Source of the DNA: Streptomyces fructofermentans
GTDB taxonomy: Bacteria > Actinomycetota > Actinomycetes > Streptomycetales > Streptomycetaceae
DNA: 64,000 nucleotides
Direction: 5' to 3'
Assembly (NCBI RefSeq): GCF_014651055.1
Contig: NZ_BMWD01000034.1
Span: 1-64,000, forward strand
The translations under genes were made by a program, and so were the position numbers. A model generated the notes under the pieces. The model was not told the origin of the DNA. It ran no database searches and was given only the letters and a program-made list of their open reading frames with translations. The first letter of the stretch is position 1. Every line of letters starts with the position of its first letter. Positions 1 through 8,068 of the stretch are shown here, in pieces.

Positions 1-68
1 CGTCAGTCAGTGCCAGAGCCACGACCACCGGGACCCTGAGTATCAGCATCAATGTCAGTGCCCCGCCC

Positions 69-74
69 TAGCCT
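69..74 (+). promoter_or_regulatory. -10 box of a probable leaderless promoter
   Basis: TAGCCT fits the actinobacterial TANNNT -10 pattern and lies 6 nt before the ATG at 81, so transcription would begin at or next to the start codon. No clear -35 element or Shine-Dalgarno sequence is visible. Confidence 0.4.
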
Positions 75-80
75 CCGGCC

Positions 81-578
81 ATGAGCATGATCGGTGAGTA
101 CCTGCGTGTGACGCCCGCCGAACTCGACCGCGCGCTCCGGGACCCCGGCTGGGCCCTGGACCTCGTGGACGGGCTCCGGGACGCCGAGGAGGACTCGGAG
201 CCGCCGGCCGGGGCCCGCCTCTTCAGCACGTACAAGACCTGGGACCTGCTCCGCTTCCTGCTGGCGCGCACCGGGTTCCCCGTGAACGTGATCCAGGGCG
301 AGGAGGTCCTCTGCGAGAGCGAGGACTGGGGGTACGGGCCTCCGGGGTACCTGCGGCCCGAGCGCGTCCGGCTCGCGGCCCGGCTGCTGCGCGCCCTGCC
401 CTACGACGGGCTGATCGACGGGGTGGACCCGGCCGGACCGGCGGAGGCCGAGCTGTATCCGTGGGGGCGCGGCGGCTCCGTGGACCTCGACTGGGCGCGG
501 CCCTGGTACGACGGCATGACACGGTTCTTCGAGTCCGCCGCCGAGGCGGACGACGCGGTCCTGGTCTGGCTCGACTGA
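81..578 (+). CDS. DUF1877 (YfbM-like) family protein
   Basis: A 165-residue soluble protein of unknown function. The N-terminal MSMIGEYLRVTP and the late segment with AELYPWG and a Trp/Tyr-rich patch recall the DUF1877 family (E. coli YfbM type), and the length fits that family. There is no signal peptide or membrane segment. The ATG at 81 is preferred because it follows a TANNNT box at leaderless spacing; there is no ribosome binding site. A strong hairpin terminator follows at 638-679. The family assignment is by pattern recognition only and the biological role is not known. Confidence 0.75.
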   Translation: MSMIGEYLRVTPAELDRALRDPGWALDLVDGLRDAEEDSEPPAGARLFSTYKTWDLLRFLLARTGFPVNVIQGEEVLCESEDWGYGPPGYLRPERVRLAARLLRALPYDGLIDGVDPAGPAEAELYPWGRGGSVDLDWARPWYDGMTRFFESAAEADDAVLVWLD

Positions 579-637
579 CGCACCGGGCCGGTCCGGAGGC
601 GCCCCGGCCCCGAAATCCGGAGTGCTCTGGACCCGAC

Positions 638-679
638 AACGTCGAAGGGCCCCACCTCGCGGTGGGGCCCTTCGACGTT
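638..679 (+). terminator. Strong rho-independent-like hairpin
   Basis: A perfect 19-bp stem (638-656 with 661-679) closes a TCGC tetraloop. It lies between the DUF1877 gene and the oppositely oriented tRNA-Ser and could stop transcription from both sides. There is no long T tract, as is usual in Streptomyces. Confidence 0.8.
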
Positions 680-696
680 AGTGCCCGGTGAGGCAC

Positions 697-784
697 TGGC
701 GGAGGATACGAGATTCGAACTCGTGAGGGGTTGCCCCCAACACGCTTTCCAAGCGTGCGCCCTAGGCCACTAGGCGAATCCTCC
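697..784 (-). tRNA. tRNA-Ser(GGA)
   Basis: The minus strand folds as a class II tRNA. The acceptor stem pairs 778-784 with 701-707, the anticodon loop CTTGGAAAG carries GGA, there is a long variable arm, and the T loop contains TTCGAAT. Discriminator G is at 700 and CCA is encoded at 699-697. A TATTGT element at 797-792 sits 7 nt upstream and may be its -10 box. Confidence 0.95.
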
Positions 785-852
785 GCGGCAAACAATACAA
801 GACGTTGAGGAGTGCTCGCGAACTCGTTCCCACCCCCCGGGATCCTGTACCC

Positions 853-952
853 TGTGCGGAGCCCCTCACGTGGCGCTATCTGACTGAACTCCCCCAGGGC
901 CGGAAGGCAGCAAGGGTAGGTCGGCTCTGGCGGGTGCGTGGGGGGCGCTTGC
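853..952 (+). ncRNA. ffs: Signal recognition particle RNA (small bacterial 4.5S type)
   Basis: The sequence around 895-920 contains the conserved SRP domain IV signature (GGCCGGAAGGCAGCAAGGGT). It is flanked by a long pairing of CCCCTCACG (862-870) with CGTGGGGGG (937-945). The RNA binds Ffh and targets membrane and secreted proteins. The exact ends are estimated. The position just upstream of dnaX is a common bacterial arrangement. Confidence 0.9.
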
Positions 953-1072
953 GTTCGCGAGCCGTTCCGAGGGCCCCGGCTGGAGCGGCCCCGGGCGGTA
1001 CGCCGCGGCGGCCCCGGTGCCAGGCGTTCCGGCGATGCCCCGCACGCGGTCCTTGATGTCAGTGCGCGCCTA

Positions 1073-1078
1073 TAACCT
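1073..1078 (+). promoter_or_regulatory. -10 box of a probable leaderless dnaX promoter
   Basis: TAACCT (TANNNT) lies exactly 7 nt before the GTG at 1086. TTGATG at 1053-1058 looks like a -35 element but the 14-bp spacer is short. There is no Shine-Dalgarno sequence before the GTG. Confidence 0.4.
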
Positions 1079-1085
1079 CGTAAGC

Positions 1086-3380
1086 GTGTCGTCTCTCGCG
1101 CTGTACCGCCGTTATCGCCCGGAGTCGTTCGCCGAGGTCATCGGGCAGGAGCATGTCACCGACCCGTTGCAGCAGGCGCTGCGGAACAACCGGGTCAATC
1201 ACGCGTACCTGTTCAGCGGGCCGCGCGGATGCGGGAAGACGACCAGCGCACGCATCCTGGCCCGCTGCCTGAACTGCGAGCAGGGACCCACGCCGACCCC
1301 GTGCGGCGAGTGCCAGTCCTGCCGCGACCTGGCACGCAACGGCCCCGGTTCCATCGACGTCATCGAGATCGACGCCGCGTCCCACGGTGGTGTCGACGAC
1401 GCCCGTGACCTGCGCGAGAAGGCGTTCTTCGGGCCCGCGAGCAGTCGTTACAAGATCTACATCATCGACGAGGCCCACATGGTCACGCCGGCCGGCTTCA
1501 ACGCCCTCCTGAAGGTCGTCGAGGAGCCGCCCGAGCACCTCAAGTTCATCTTCGCGACCACCGAGCCCGAGAAGGTCATCGGGACGATCCGGTCGAGGAC
1601 GCACCACTACCCGTTCCGCCTCGTGCCCCCCGGGACCCTCCGGCAGTACCTGGGCGAGGTCTGCGGCCGCGAGGGCATCCCCGTCGAGGACGGGGTGCTG
1701 CCGCTCGTCGTCCGCTCCGGCGCGGGATCCGTGCGTGACTCCATGTCCGTCATGGACCAGCTCCTCGCCGGGGCCCGCGAGGAAGGTGTGACGTATGCCA
1801 TGGCCACCTCCCTCCTCGGCTACACGGACGGGTCGCTGCTCGACTCGGTCGTCGAGGCCTTCGCCTCCGGCGACGGAGCCGCGGCCTTCGAGGTCGTCGA
1901 CCGCGTCATCGAGGGCGGCAACGACCCCCGGCGGTTCGTCGCCGACCTGCTGGAGCGGCTGCGCGACCTGGTGATCCTCGCCGCCGTGCCGGACGCCGGG
2001 GAGAAGGGGCTCATCGACGCCCCCGCCGACGTGGTGGAGCGGATGACGGCCCAGGCCGGGGTGTTCGGCGCGGCCGAGCTGAGCCGTGCCGCCGACCTGG
2101 TCAACGCGGGACTCACCGAGATGCGCGGCGCCACCTCGCCCCGCCTCCAGCTGGAGCTGATCTGCGCCCGCGTGCTGCTGCCCGCCGCGTACGGGGACGA
2201 GCGGTCCCTCATGGCGAGGCTCGACCGCGTCGAGCGCGGCGTGAACTTCGCGGGGGCCGCGGCGCAGGCGCCCGCCATGGGGTACGTGCCCGGGCCCGAG
2301 TCGCACGGCGGTGCCCCCCGTGCCGCGGTGCAGGGCAGTGCCCAGGCCGTGCCGCCCGGCGCGGGTCCCGCGGCGGCCCGCGCGGCGGTGCGGGGAGCGG
2401 GTGCTCCCGGCGGCGACGGCGACGCCGCGACGCCCCAAGCGCAGCCGCCGCAGAGCTCGTCGCCGCAGGCTCCGCAGCAGCAGGCTCCCGCCGCCGCGGC
2501 CCCCATTCAGGCGCCCGCGCCGGTGGAGCCCGCGCCCGTCGCCGAGCAGCCGCCGGCTCCCGCCCAGCCCGCCCCCGGGGCATGGCCCGCCGCGACGGCC
2601 GTCGGCAGCGGGCGGCGGCCCGGCGGGTGGCCCACCCCAGCGTCCGCGGGCGGCGGGCGCCCGGCGTCCCCGCAGTCCGGACCGCCGGCCGCCCCCACTC
2701 CGCCGTACGGGCAGGACGTCCCGGCCGGCGCGGCTGCCGCCCAGGCGGCGGCCCCGTCGGCTCCCTCCGCGTTCTCCGCCCCGCCCGCCGGCGGACCCGA
2801 TCCCCGCATGCTCTGGCCGAACATCCTGGAGGCGGTGAAGAACCGCCGCCGCTTCACCTGGATCCTGCTCAGCCAGAACGCGCAGGTGACGGGCTTCGAC
2901 GGCACGACGCTCCAGATCGGCTTCGTGAACGCGGGCGCCCGGGACAACTTCGCGAGCAGCGGCAGCGAGGACGTACTGCGCCAGTCGCTGGCCGAGCTGT
3001 TCAACGTGCAGTGGAAGGTCGAGGCGGTCGTCGACCCGTCAGGCGGCTCCGCGCCCCCGGCCGCACCCGGTCCCGGCTTCGGCGGTGGGTACGGCGGCGG
3101 CTACGGCTCTGGGGGCGCCGCACCCGCCGCGCCCAGGCCCGCCCCGCAGCAGCCCGCCGCCCCGGCGTCGCGGCCCGCCTCGGCGTCCCCGTCCGGCCCG
3201 GCGCCCGGCTCGGCCCCGTCCGCCTCCCGTCCGCCGGCCCCCGAGCCGCCGCCGATCTCGCCGGAGGACGACATCGCGGAGGACGACGACCCGGACCTGG
3301 ACGAGTCGGCGCTGTCGGGCCACGAACTGATCGTGCGCGAGCTCGGGGCGACCGTGGTCGAGGAATTCACGAACGAGTAG
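1086..3380 (+). CDS. dnaX: DNA polymerase III subunit gamma/tau
   Basis: Clamp-loader ATPase subunit of the replicative polymerase, 764 residues from the GTG at 1086. An in-frame ATG at 1017 exists, but homologous DnaX proteins start at the motif xSSLALYRRYRP, so I use 1086. Walker A GPRGCGKTT is at residues 45-53, zinc-binding Cys at 64, 73, 76 and 79, and Walker B-type YIIDEAH near residue 130. The AAA+ lid and collar regions follow to about residue 380. A Pro/Ala/Gln-rich linker (about 400-570) leads to a tau-like domain near 580-650 and another Pro-rich, then acidic, tail. The gene follows ffs. The purine gene purD is next, separated by a small hairpin. Confidence 0.96.
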   Translation: MSSLALYRRYRPESFAEVIGQEHVTDPLQQALRNNRVNHAYLFSGPRGCGKTTSARILARCLNCEQGPTPTPCGECQSCRDLARNGPGSIDVIEIDAASHGGVDDARDLREKAFFGPASSRYKIYIIDEAHMVTPAGFNALLKVVEEPPEHLKFIFATTEPEKVIGTIRSRTHHYPFRLVPPGTLRQYLGEVCGREGIPVEDGVLPLVVRSGAGSVRDSMSVMDQLLAGAREEGVTYAMATSLLGYTDGSLLDSVVEAFASGDGAAAFEVVDRVIEGGNDPRRFVADLLERLRDLVILAAVPDAGEKGLIDAPADVVERMTAQAGVFGAAELSRAADLVNAGLTEMRGATSPRLQLELICARVLLPAAYGDERSLMARLDRVERGVNFAGAAAQAPAMGYVPGPESHGGAPRAAVQGSAQAVPPGAGPAAARAAVRGAGAPGGDGDAATPQAQPPQSSSPQAPQQQAPAAAAPIQAPAPVEPAPVAEQPPAPAQPAPGAWPAATAVGSGRRPGGWPTPASAGGGRPASPQSGPPAAPTPPYGQDVPAGAAAAQAAAPSAPSAFSAPPAGGPDPRMLWPNILEAVKNRRRFTWILLSQNAQVTGFDGTTLQIGFVNAGARDNFASSGSEDVLRQSLAELFNVQWKVEAVVDPSGGSAPPAAPGPGFGGGYGGGYGSGGAAPAAPRPAPQQPAAPASRPASASPSGPAPGSAPSASRPPAPEPPPISPEDDIAEDDDPDLDESALSGHELIVRELGATVVEEFTNE

Positions 3381-3399
3381 CGCCGGGCACGGCCCGGCG
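3381..3399 (+). terminator. Short GC hairpin after dnaX
   Basis: Directly after the dnaX stop, CGCCGGGC (3381-3388) pairs with GCCCGGCG (3392-3399) around a 3-nt loop. It is short and has no T tract, so it may be only a weak terminator or an mRNA-stabilising structure. Confidence 0.4.
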
Positions 3400-3697
3400 T
3401 CTGCACGGCCGCCCCCGCGGGACCGTCCGCCGGACGGGCCGACCGGACGGGCCGACCGGTCACCGACCGGCGCGAACGCCGGGACCCGCCCTGACTGATT
3501 TCCGTGGCATGGCGGACCCCGTACCGCCGGACCCCGTACCGCTCGCCCGCGGCGGCCGGACTGCGTTCCGCCTGCTGTCAGGCGCCCGGTGCGTCCCGAT
3601 CGCCGTCGGGTTCCGAGGGGCTGCGGCTCGTAGGATCCGACGAGCCCGCGCCGGTCCGTCCTTCGGAAGCCCGCACAAGGCCACCACTCCCGCCAGC

Positions 3698-3703
3698 TAG
3701 GCT
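3698..3703 (+). promoter_or_regulatory. -10 box of a leaderless purD promoter
   Basis: TAGGCT is followed by 7 nt and then the GTG start of purD. The same hexamer and spacing occur before the MDMPI gene at 22781. No Shine-Dalgarno sequence is present, which supports leaderless translation. Confidence 0.5.
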
Positions 3704-3710
3704 GACCCCC

Positions 3711-4961
<1,251 letters not shown>

Positions 4962-5012
4962 CCCTCGGTTACCCACCGTCATCTGCGTGATCGCACGTCG
5001 TACGACCTTTTC

Positions 5013-5044
5013 GGGCCCCGGATCCGGCACAGGATCCGGGGCCC
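5013..5044 (+). terminator. Terminator after purD
   Basis: A perfect 13-bp stem (5013-5025 with 5032-5044) encloses a 6-nt loop and is followed by TTTCGT, about 50 nt after the purD stop. Confidence 0.85.
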
Positions 5045-5101
5045 TTTCGTCAGCCACCTCTGCCCAAAGCCATTCCATCGAGTGACCGATCCCCCATCCG
5101 G

Positions 5102-5130
5102 CTGACGAGGGCCGGGGCCCCAACTATGGT
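5102..5130 (+). promoter_or_regulatory. Candidate promoter for the M48-like membrane protein
   Basis: CTGACG (5102-5107) and TATGGT (5125-5130) are separated by 17 bp and resemble a housekeeping sigma promoter. The predicted start is near 5137, leaving a leader of about 140 nt that holds a short upstream reading frame (5200-5262). Confidence 0.45.
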
Positions 5131-5199
5131 GCGGCGCAAGCGTTCCGGCACTTGGCCCACCGGCATTGCGATGTCGGTGCCGGGTGCCACAGTGGGGTT

Positions 5200-5262
5200 G
5201 TGAGCAACGCCATGGACGTCCGTCGGCGGTGGCTGGGTATGCACGCGCCGGGCGGGCAATAG
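5200..5262 (+). CDS. Possible 20-codon upstream (leader) ORF
   Basis: GTG at 5200 (or in-frame ATG at 5212) opens a reading frame of 20 (or 16) codons ending with TAG at 5260-5262, 15 nt before the GTG at 5278 of the next gene. The peptide is Arg/Trp-rich in the middle. Its only support is position and close spacing to the downstream start, which could allow translational coupling or attenuation. There is no obvious Shine-Dalgarno sequence, and it may be chance. Confidence 0.25.
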   Translation: MSNAMDVRRRWLGMHAPGGQ

Positions 5263-5277
5263 GGGGTGAATCCGGTC

Positions 5278-7212
5278 GTGTCCGGGATGGGTGTGGAGCT
5301 GGGTGCGCAGGCCGCGCGCTCACGGGCCCTCGCCGTGCTGCGCGTCCGCAGCAGGGCGCTGGCCGTCGCCCTGCTGCCCGCGGCCGCCGCCGTCGTACTG
5401 CTCGTCGGCGGTGCGACCGGGCACATCGGAGGCAGCGGCTGGGACGTCGTCGGCCGGGTCGTGACGGGCCTCGCCGTCCTCGTGCTCCTCGGAGCGGCCG
5501 GTGTCGCGCTGGTCGTCGCGCGTGCCCGGCCCGCCGTGAGCCCCACGGTCCCGATCGCCGAGGAGTCGGCGCCCGACCTGTACCGCATGGTGCGGGACCT
5601 GGCCGACCGGCTGGAAGTGCCCGCACCCTCGGCGATAGCCCTCACCCCGGACTGCGACAGCTGGCTGGAGGACCGCACCCACCCGGCGCACGCCCCGCCT
5701 CCCGCGGAGGACCGGGACGAGATAGCGGGTGTACCGGGCGTACGTGGCCTCCCGTCGGGCCACCGCCGCGTGCCCGCCGCTCCGGTGCTCGTGATCGGCT
5801 CCCCGTTCCTGTGGTGGATGCGGGTCGGCGAGCTGCGGGCCGTTCTCGCACCGGTCGTCGCGGGCACGGGGCCCTCGGCGCATCCCGACATAGCCGCGGC
5901 CCGCCGTTTCGTACGGGGTCTGGACGCGGCCGTCGCGGTCACGTCGGCACCCTCGCGCGGTCCCCTGGTCCGTGTCCCGCTCGCAGGGATCGGCTGGGTC
6001 ACCCGGCTGCTGCTGCGCGGCTGCCGTGAGCACGCGGCGGAGATGGAGCGGGGTGTCGCGGCCGCCGCGGCGGAGCGCGCGCAGGCCGTGGACTACGGGC
6101 TGCGGATCGTCGCCCAGGAGCAGGTCGGGCTGGCGTACGCCGGCTGGGACCGGCTGCTGACCCGCGTCGCGCTGCCCGCGTGGCGGATGGGCCGCTGGCC
6201 CGCCCGGCTGGACGCGGGCGTGGTCGCGGCGCTCACCGAGCTCTCGCGGCGTGATCGGCTCGCGGAGGGGTTCGCCTCCCGGCTCGGCGAGCGGCCCGCC
6301 TGCGACCTGCTGGAGGAACCGGGCGCGATGGACGAGGCCGCGTCGCTGCTGGCGGCCCGGCTGTTCCACGGCGGGCCCGCCGAGACCGGGCCCGACTGGG
6401 CACCGGTCGCCTGGGACGAGTATCCGGACGAGGTGGTCGACCGGAAGTGGCGGACGGACGCGGCGCGGCTGCACCGGGTCCTGGACACGCTGGGAGTGAG
6501 CCGTTCCGCCGGTCCGGGTTCCCCCGGCCGCGACGGGCCCACCCTGGCCCGCGTGATGGACCACCTGAGCCTGGAGGAGTTCGCGGCCGCCGACGCGGGC
6601 GGCACGGGGATGCCGGAGCCGGATCCGGAGCTGGGGCCGGGGAAGCAAGGGCCGGGGACGGATCGGCGTGCCGGCACCGGGGCCGGGGCAAGTGGCGCGG
6701 CGGAGTCCCACAGGACCGATGGGCCCGTGCCGGTGCCGGCGCAGGCCGAGGAGGAGTCCGTGGGATTCGCCGAGGACGAGGGCGACACCCCGGGGAACGA
6801 GCGGAGTGCGGCGCTGGCGGCCGGGCTCAGTGCCGAGGTGGCGCGCGAGGAGGCCGCCCTGCCCGTCGAGCCGGCCGCTCCGACGGTGGGCTCCGTCGGG
6901 CAGGCCGGCCCCGATCTGGCCTTCTGGGACGACGGCCTGCTGCCGCTCTTCCCCCTCCAGCCGCCGCGGACCGGGCGGGAACTGCTGGCCGACCACGTGA
7001 CGGCGATGGTCTGCTGCGCGGCCATGGACACGGCCGGCGCGACGCCGGGCCTCGACTGGCTCGACGGTCCGTCCCTCCTCGTCAACGGCGAGCGGTCCGT
7101 CGATCTGGGCCCACGGGTCCTGAGCCTCATAGAGGACGGCGACCCCGTCCCGTTGCGCGCCTGGCTCCGCCGCCTCGGCATCCGCCCGGAGAAGCCCGTC
7201 CGGCTCGTCTGA
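5278..7212 (+). CDS. Membrane protein with a degenerate M48-peptidase-like domain
   Basis: About 644 residues. Two hydrophobic segments lie at roughly residues 28-46 and 58-80. The following region (DLYRMVRDLADRLEVP, then VLVIGSPFLW and GELRAVLAP) lines up by eye with the Ste24/HtpX-type M48 metallopeptidase core. In active members, 'P-LL---ELRAVLAHE-GH' carries the zinc-binding HExxH. Here the equivalent stretch reads ELRAVLAPVVAG, so both zinc histidines and the catalytic Glu are absent. The second half is Gly/Ala/Pro-rich with a conserved-looking C-terminal block. The start is GTG 5278, which follows AGGGGG at good spacing; GTG 5266 is an in-frame alternative. I infer a catalytically dead relative; its function is unknown. 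Confidence 0.65.
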   Translation: MSGMGVELGAQAARSRALAVLRVRSRALAVALLPAAAAVVLLVGGATGHIGGSGWDVVGRVVTGLAVLVLLGAAGVALVVARARPAVSPTVPIAEESAPDLYRMVRDLADRLEVPAPSAIALTPDCDSWLEDRTHPAHAPPPAEDRDEIAGVPGVRGLPSGHRRVPAAPVLVIGSPFLWWMRVGELRAVLAPVVAGTGPSAHPDIAAARRFVRGLDAAVAVTSAPSRGPLVRVPLAGIGWVTRLLLRGCREHAAEMERGVAAAAAERAQAVDYGLRIVAQEQVGLAYAGWDRLLTRVALPAWRMGRWPARLDAGVVAALTELSRRDRLAEGFASRLGERPACDLLEEPGAMDEAASLLAARLFHGGPAETGPDWAPVAWDEYPDEVVDRKWRTDAARLHRVLDTLGVSRSAGPGSPGRDGPTLARVMDHLSLEEFAAADAGGTGMPEPDPELGPGKQGPGTDRRAGTGAGASGAAESHRTDGPVPVPAQAEEESVGFAEDEGDTPGNERSAALAAGLSAEVAREEAALPVEPAAPTVGSVGQAGPDLAFWDDGLLPLFPLQPPRTGRELLADHVTAMVCCAAMDTAGATPGLDWLDGPSLLVNGERSVDLGPRVLSLIEDGDPVPLRAWLRRLGIRPEKPVRLV

Positions 7213-7770
7213 CCCCCTTCCCGAGCTGCCCCACCACCCGCAGAAGGAGCCGCGCCGCCAGGGCCGTTCGTGGCGCACACGCACACGCACACGTGTTACG
7301 GGCCCGGGGCGGCAGCCCTTCGGCCGCCGTCACGGCTCCCGCGGGTCCGGGCTCGTGCGGTCTGCGCGCTGGGGCGCCGACAAGCCCTCCGGGCGCCGGA
7401 ATCGCCGTGCTCCCGTGCCCCGGATCTTGCGTTCCGCGTCCCGGACATCCGGTCCCACACGCGCGTACCGGCCCAGAGCCACGGGCACCGACCCGGGGCG
7501 GGCACGCACTCCGGCCCTGGGCAGGGGCACACCGGCCCGGGTGACGCGTACGCATACGCGCACCGGCCCGAGGATCTGTACGCACCGACCCCGGATGCGC
7601 AGATGCACCGCCCCGGGGCAGGCAGCCCATGGGGCTTGGGCGGGCAGCCCACGAACTCTGGGCGGACCACACACCGCTCGGACGCCCGGAGCACAACCCC
7701 GAGTCGGCCACACGGATCGCCCCGGGCACCCCAACACACCGGCCGCAGGCGTGCACCCACATCCGTCCGG

Positions 7771-8010
7771 GGGCGCTCAGCCCGTCGACCCGGGCACGCG
7801 CCCACCAACCCCAGACGGCCGCACGCACCGCCCAGGCGTGCACCCACCCGTCCCGGGGCGCTCAGCCCGCCGACCCCGGTCGCTCAGCCCACCAACCCCT
7901 TGCGGGCCGCACACACCGCCCGGGCACCCGTCCAGGCGGGCCGCACCCACCCACCCCCGGTCGCCCAGCCCACCAACCCCAGCGGGCCGCACCCAAGGCC
8001 CGGGCACCCA
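7771..8010. repeat. Degenerate tandem repeat, unit about 81-87 bp
   Basis: CCCACCAACCCC recurs at 7801, 7888 and 7969 (steps of 87 and 81 bp), and GGGCGCTCAGCCC recurs at 7771 and 7856 (step 85). Between them, CGGGCCGCAC and CCCGGGCACCC blocks keep their order. About three imperfect copies can be traced, with weaker echoes upstream from about 7500. Confidence 0.65.
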
Positions 8011-8020
8011 ACCGCACCGA

Positions 8021-8045
8021 CCCCGGGCGCGAAGTGCGCCCGGGG
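8021..8045 (-). terminator. Terminator of the PD40/CWB2 gene
   Basis: CCCCGGGCGC (8021-8030) pairs perfectly with GCGCCCGGGG (8036-8045) around GAAGT, and the stem extends outward with one mismatch. It lies 23 nt after the minus-strand stop codon at 8069. Confidence 0.75.
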
Positions 8046-8068
8046 CCGGTGGGTGACGGTGTGCTCGG

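Larger units (their letters stand above)
7213..8068. other. 856-bp intergenic region, C-rich on the + strand
   Basis: No convincing gene is seen. It opens with a short (CACACG)-like run near 7273-7292, and the rest is strongly C-rich on the plus strand with drifting repeats. The long open frames here have repetitive Pro/His/Thr/Ala composition and no start signals, so I treat them as by-products of the base composition. Confidence 0.7.
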
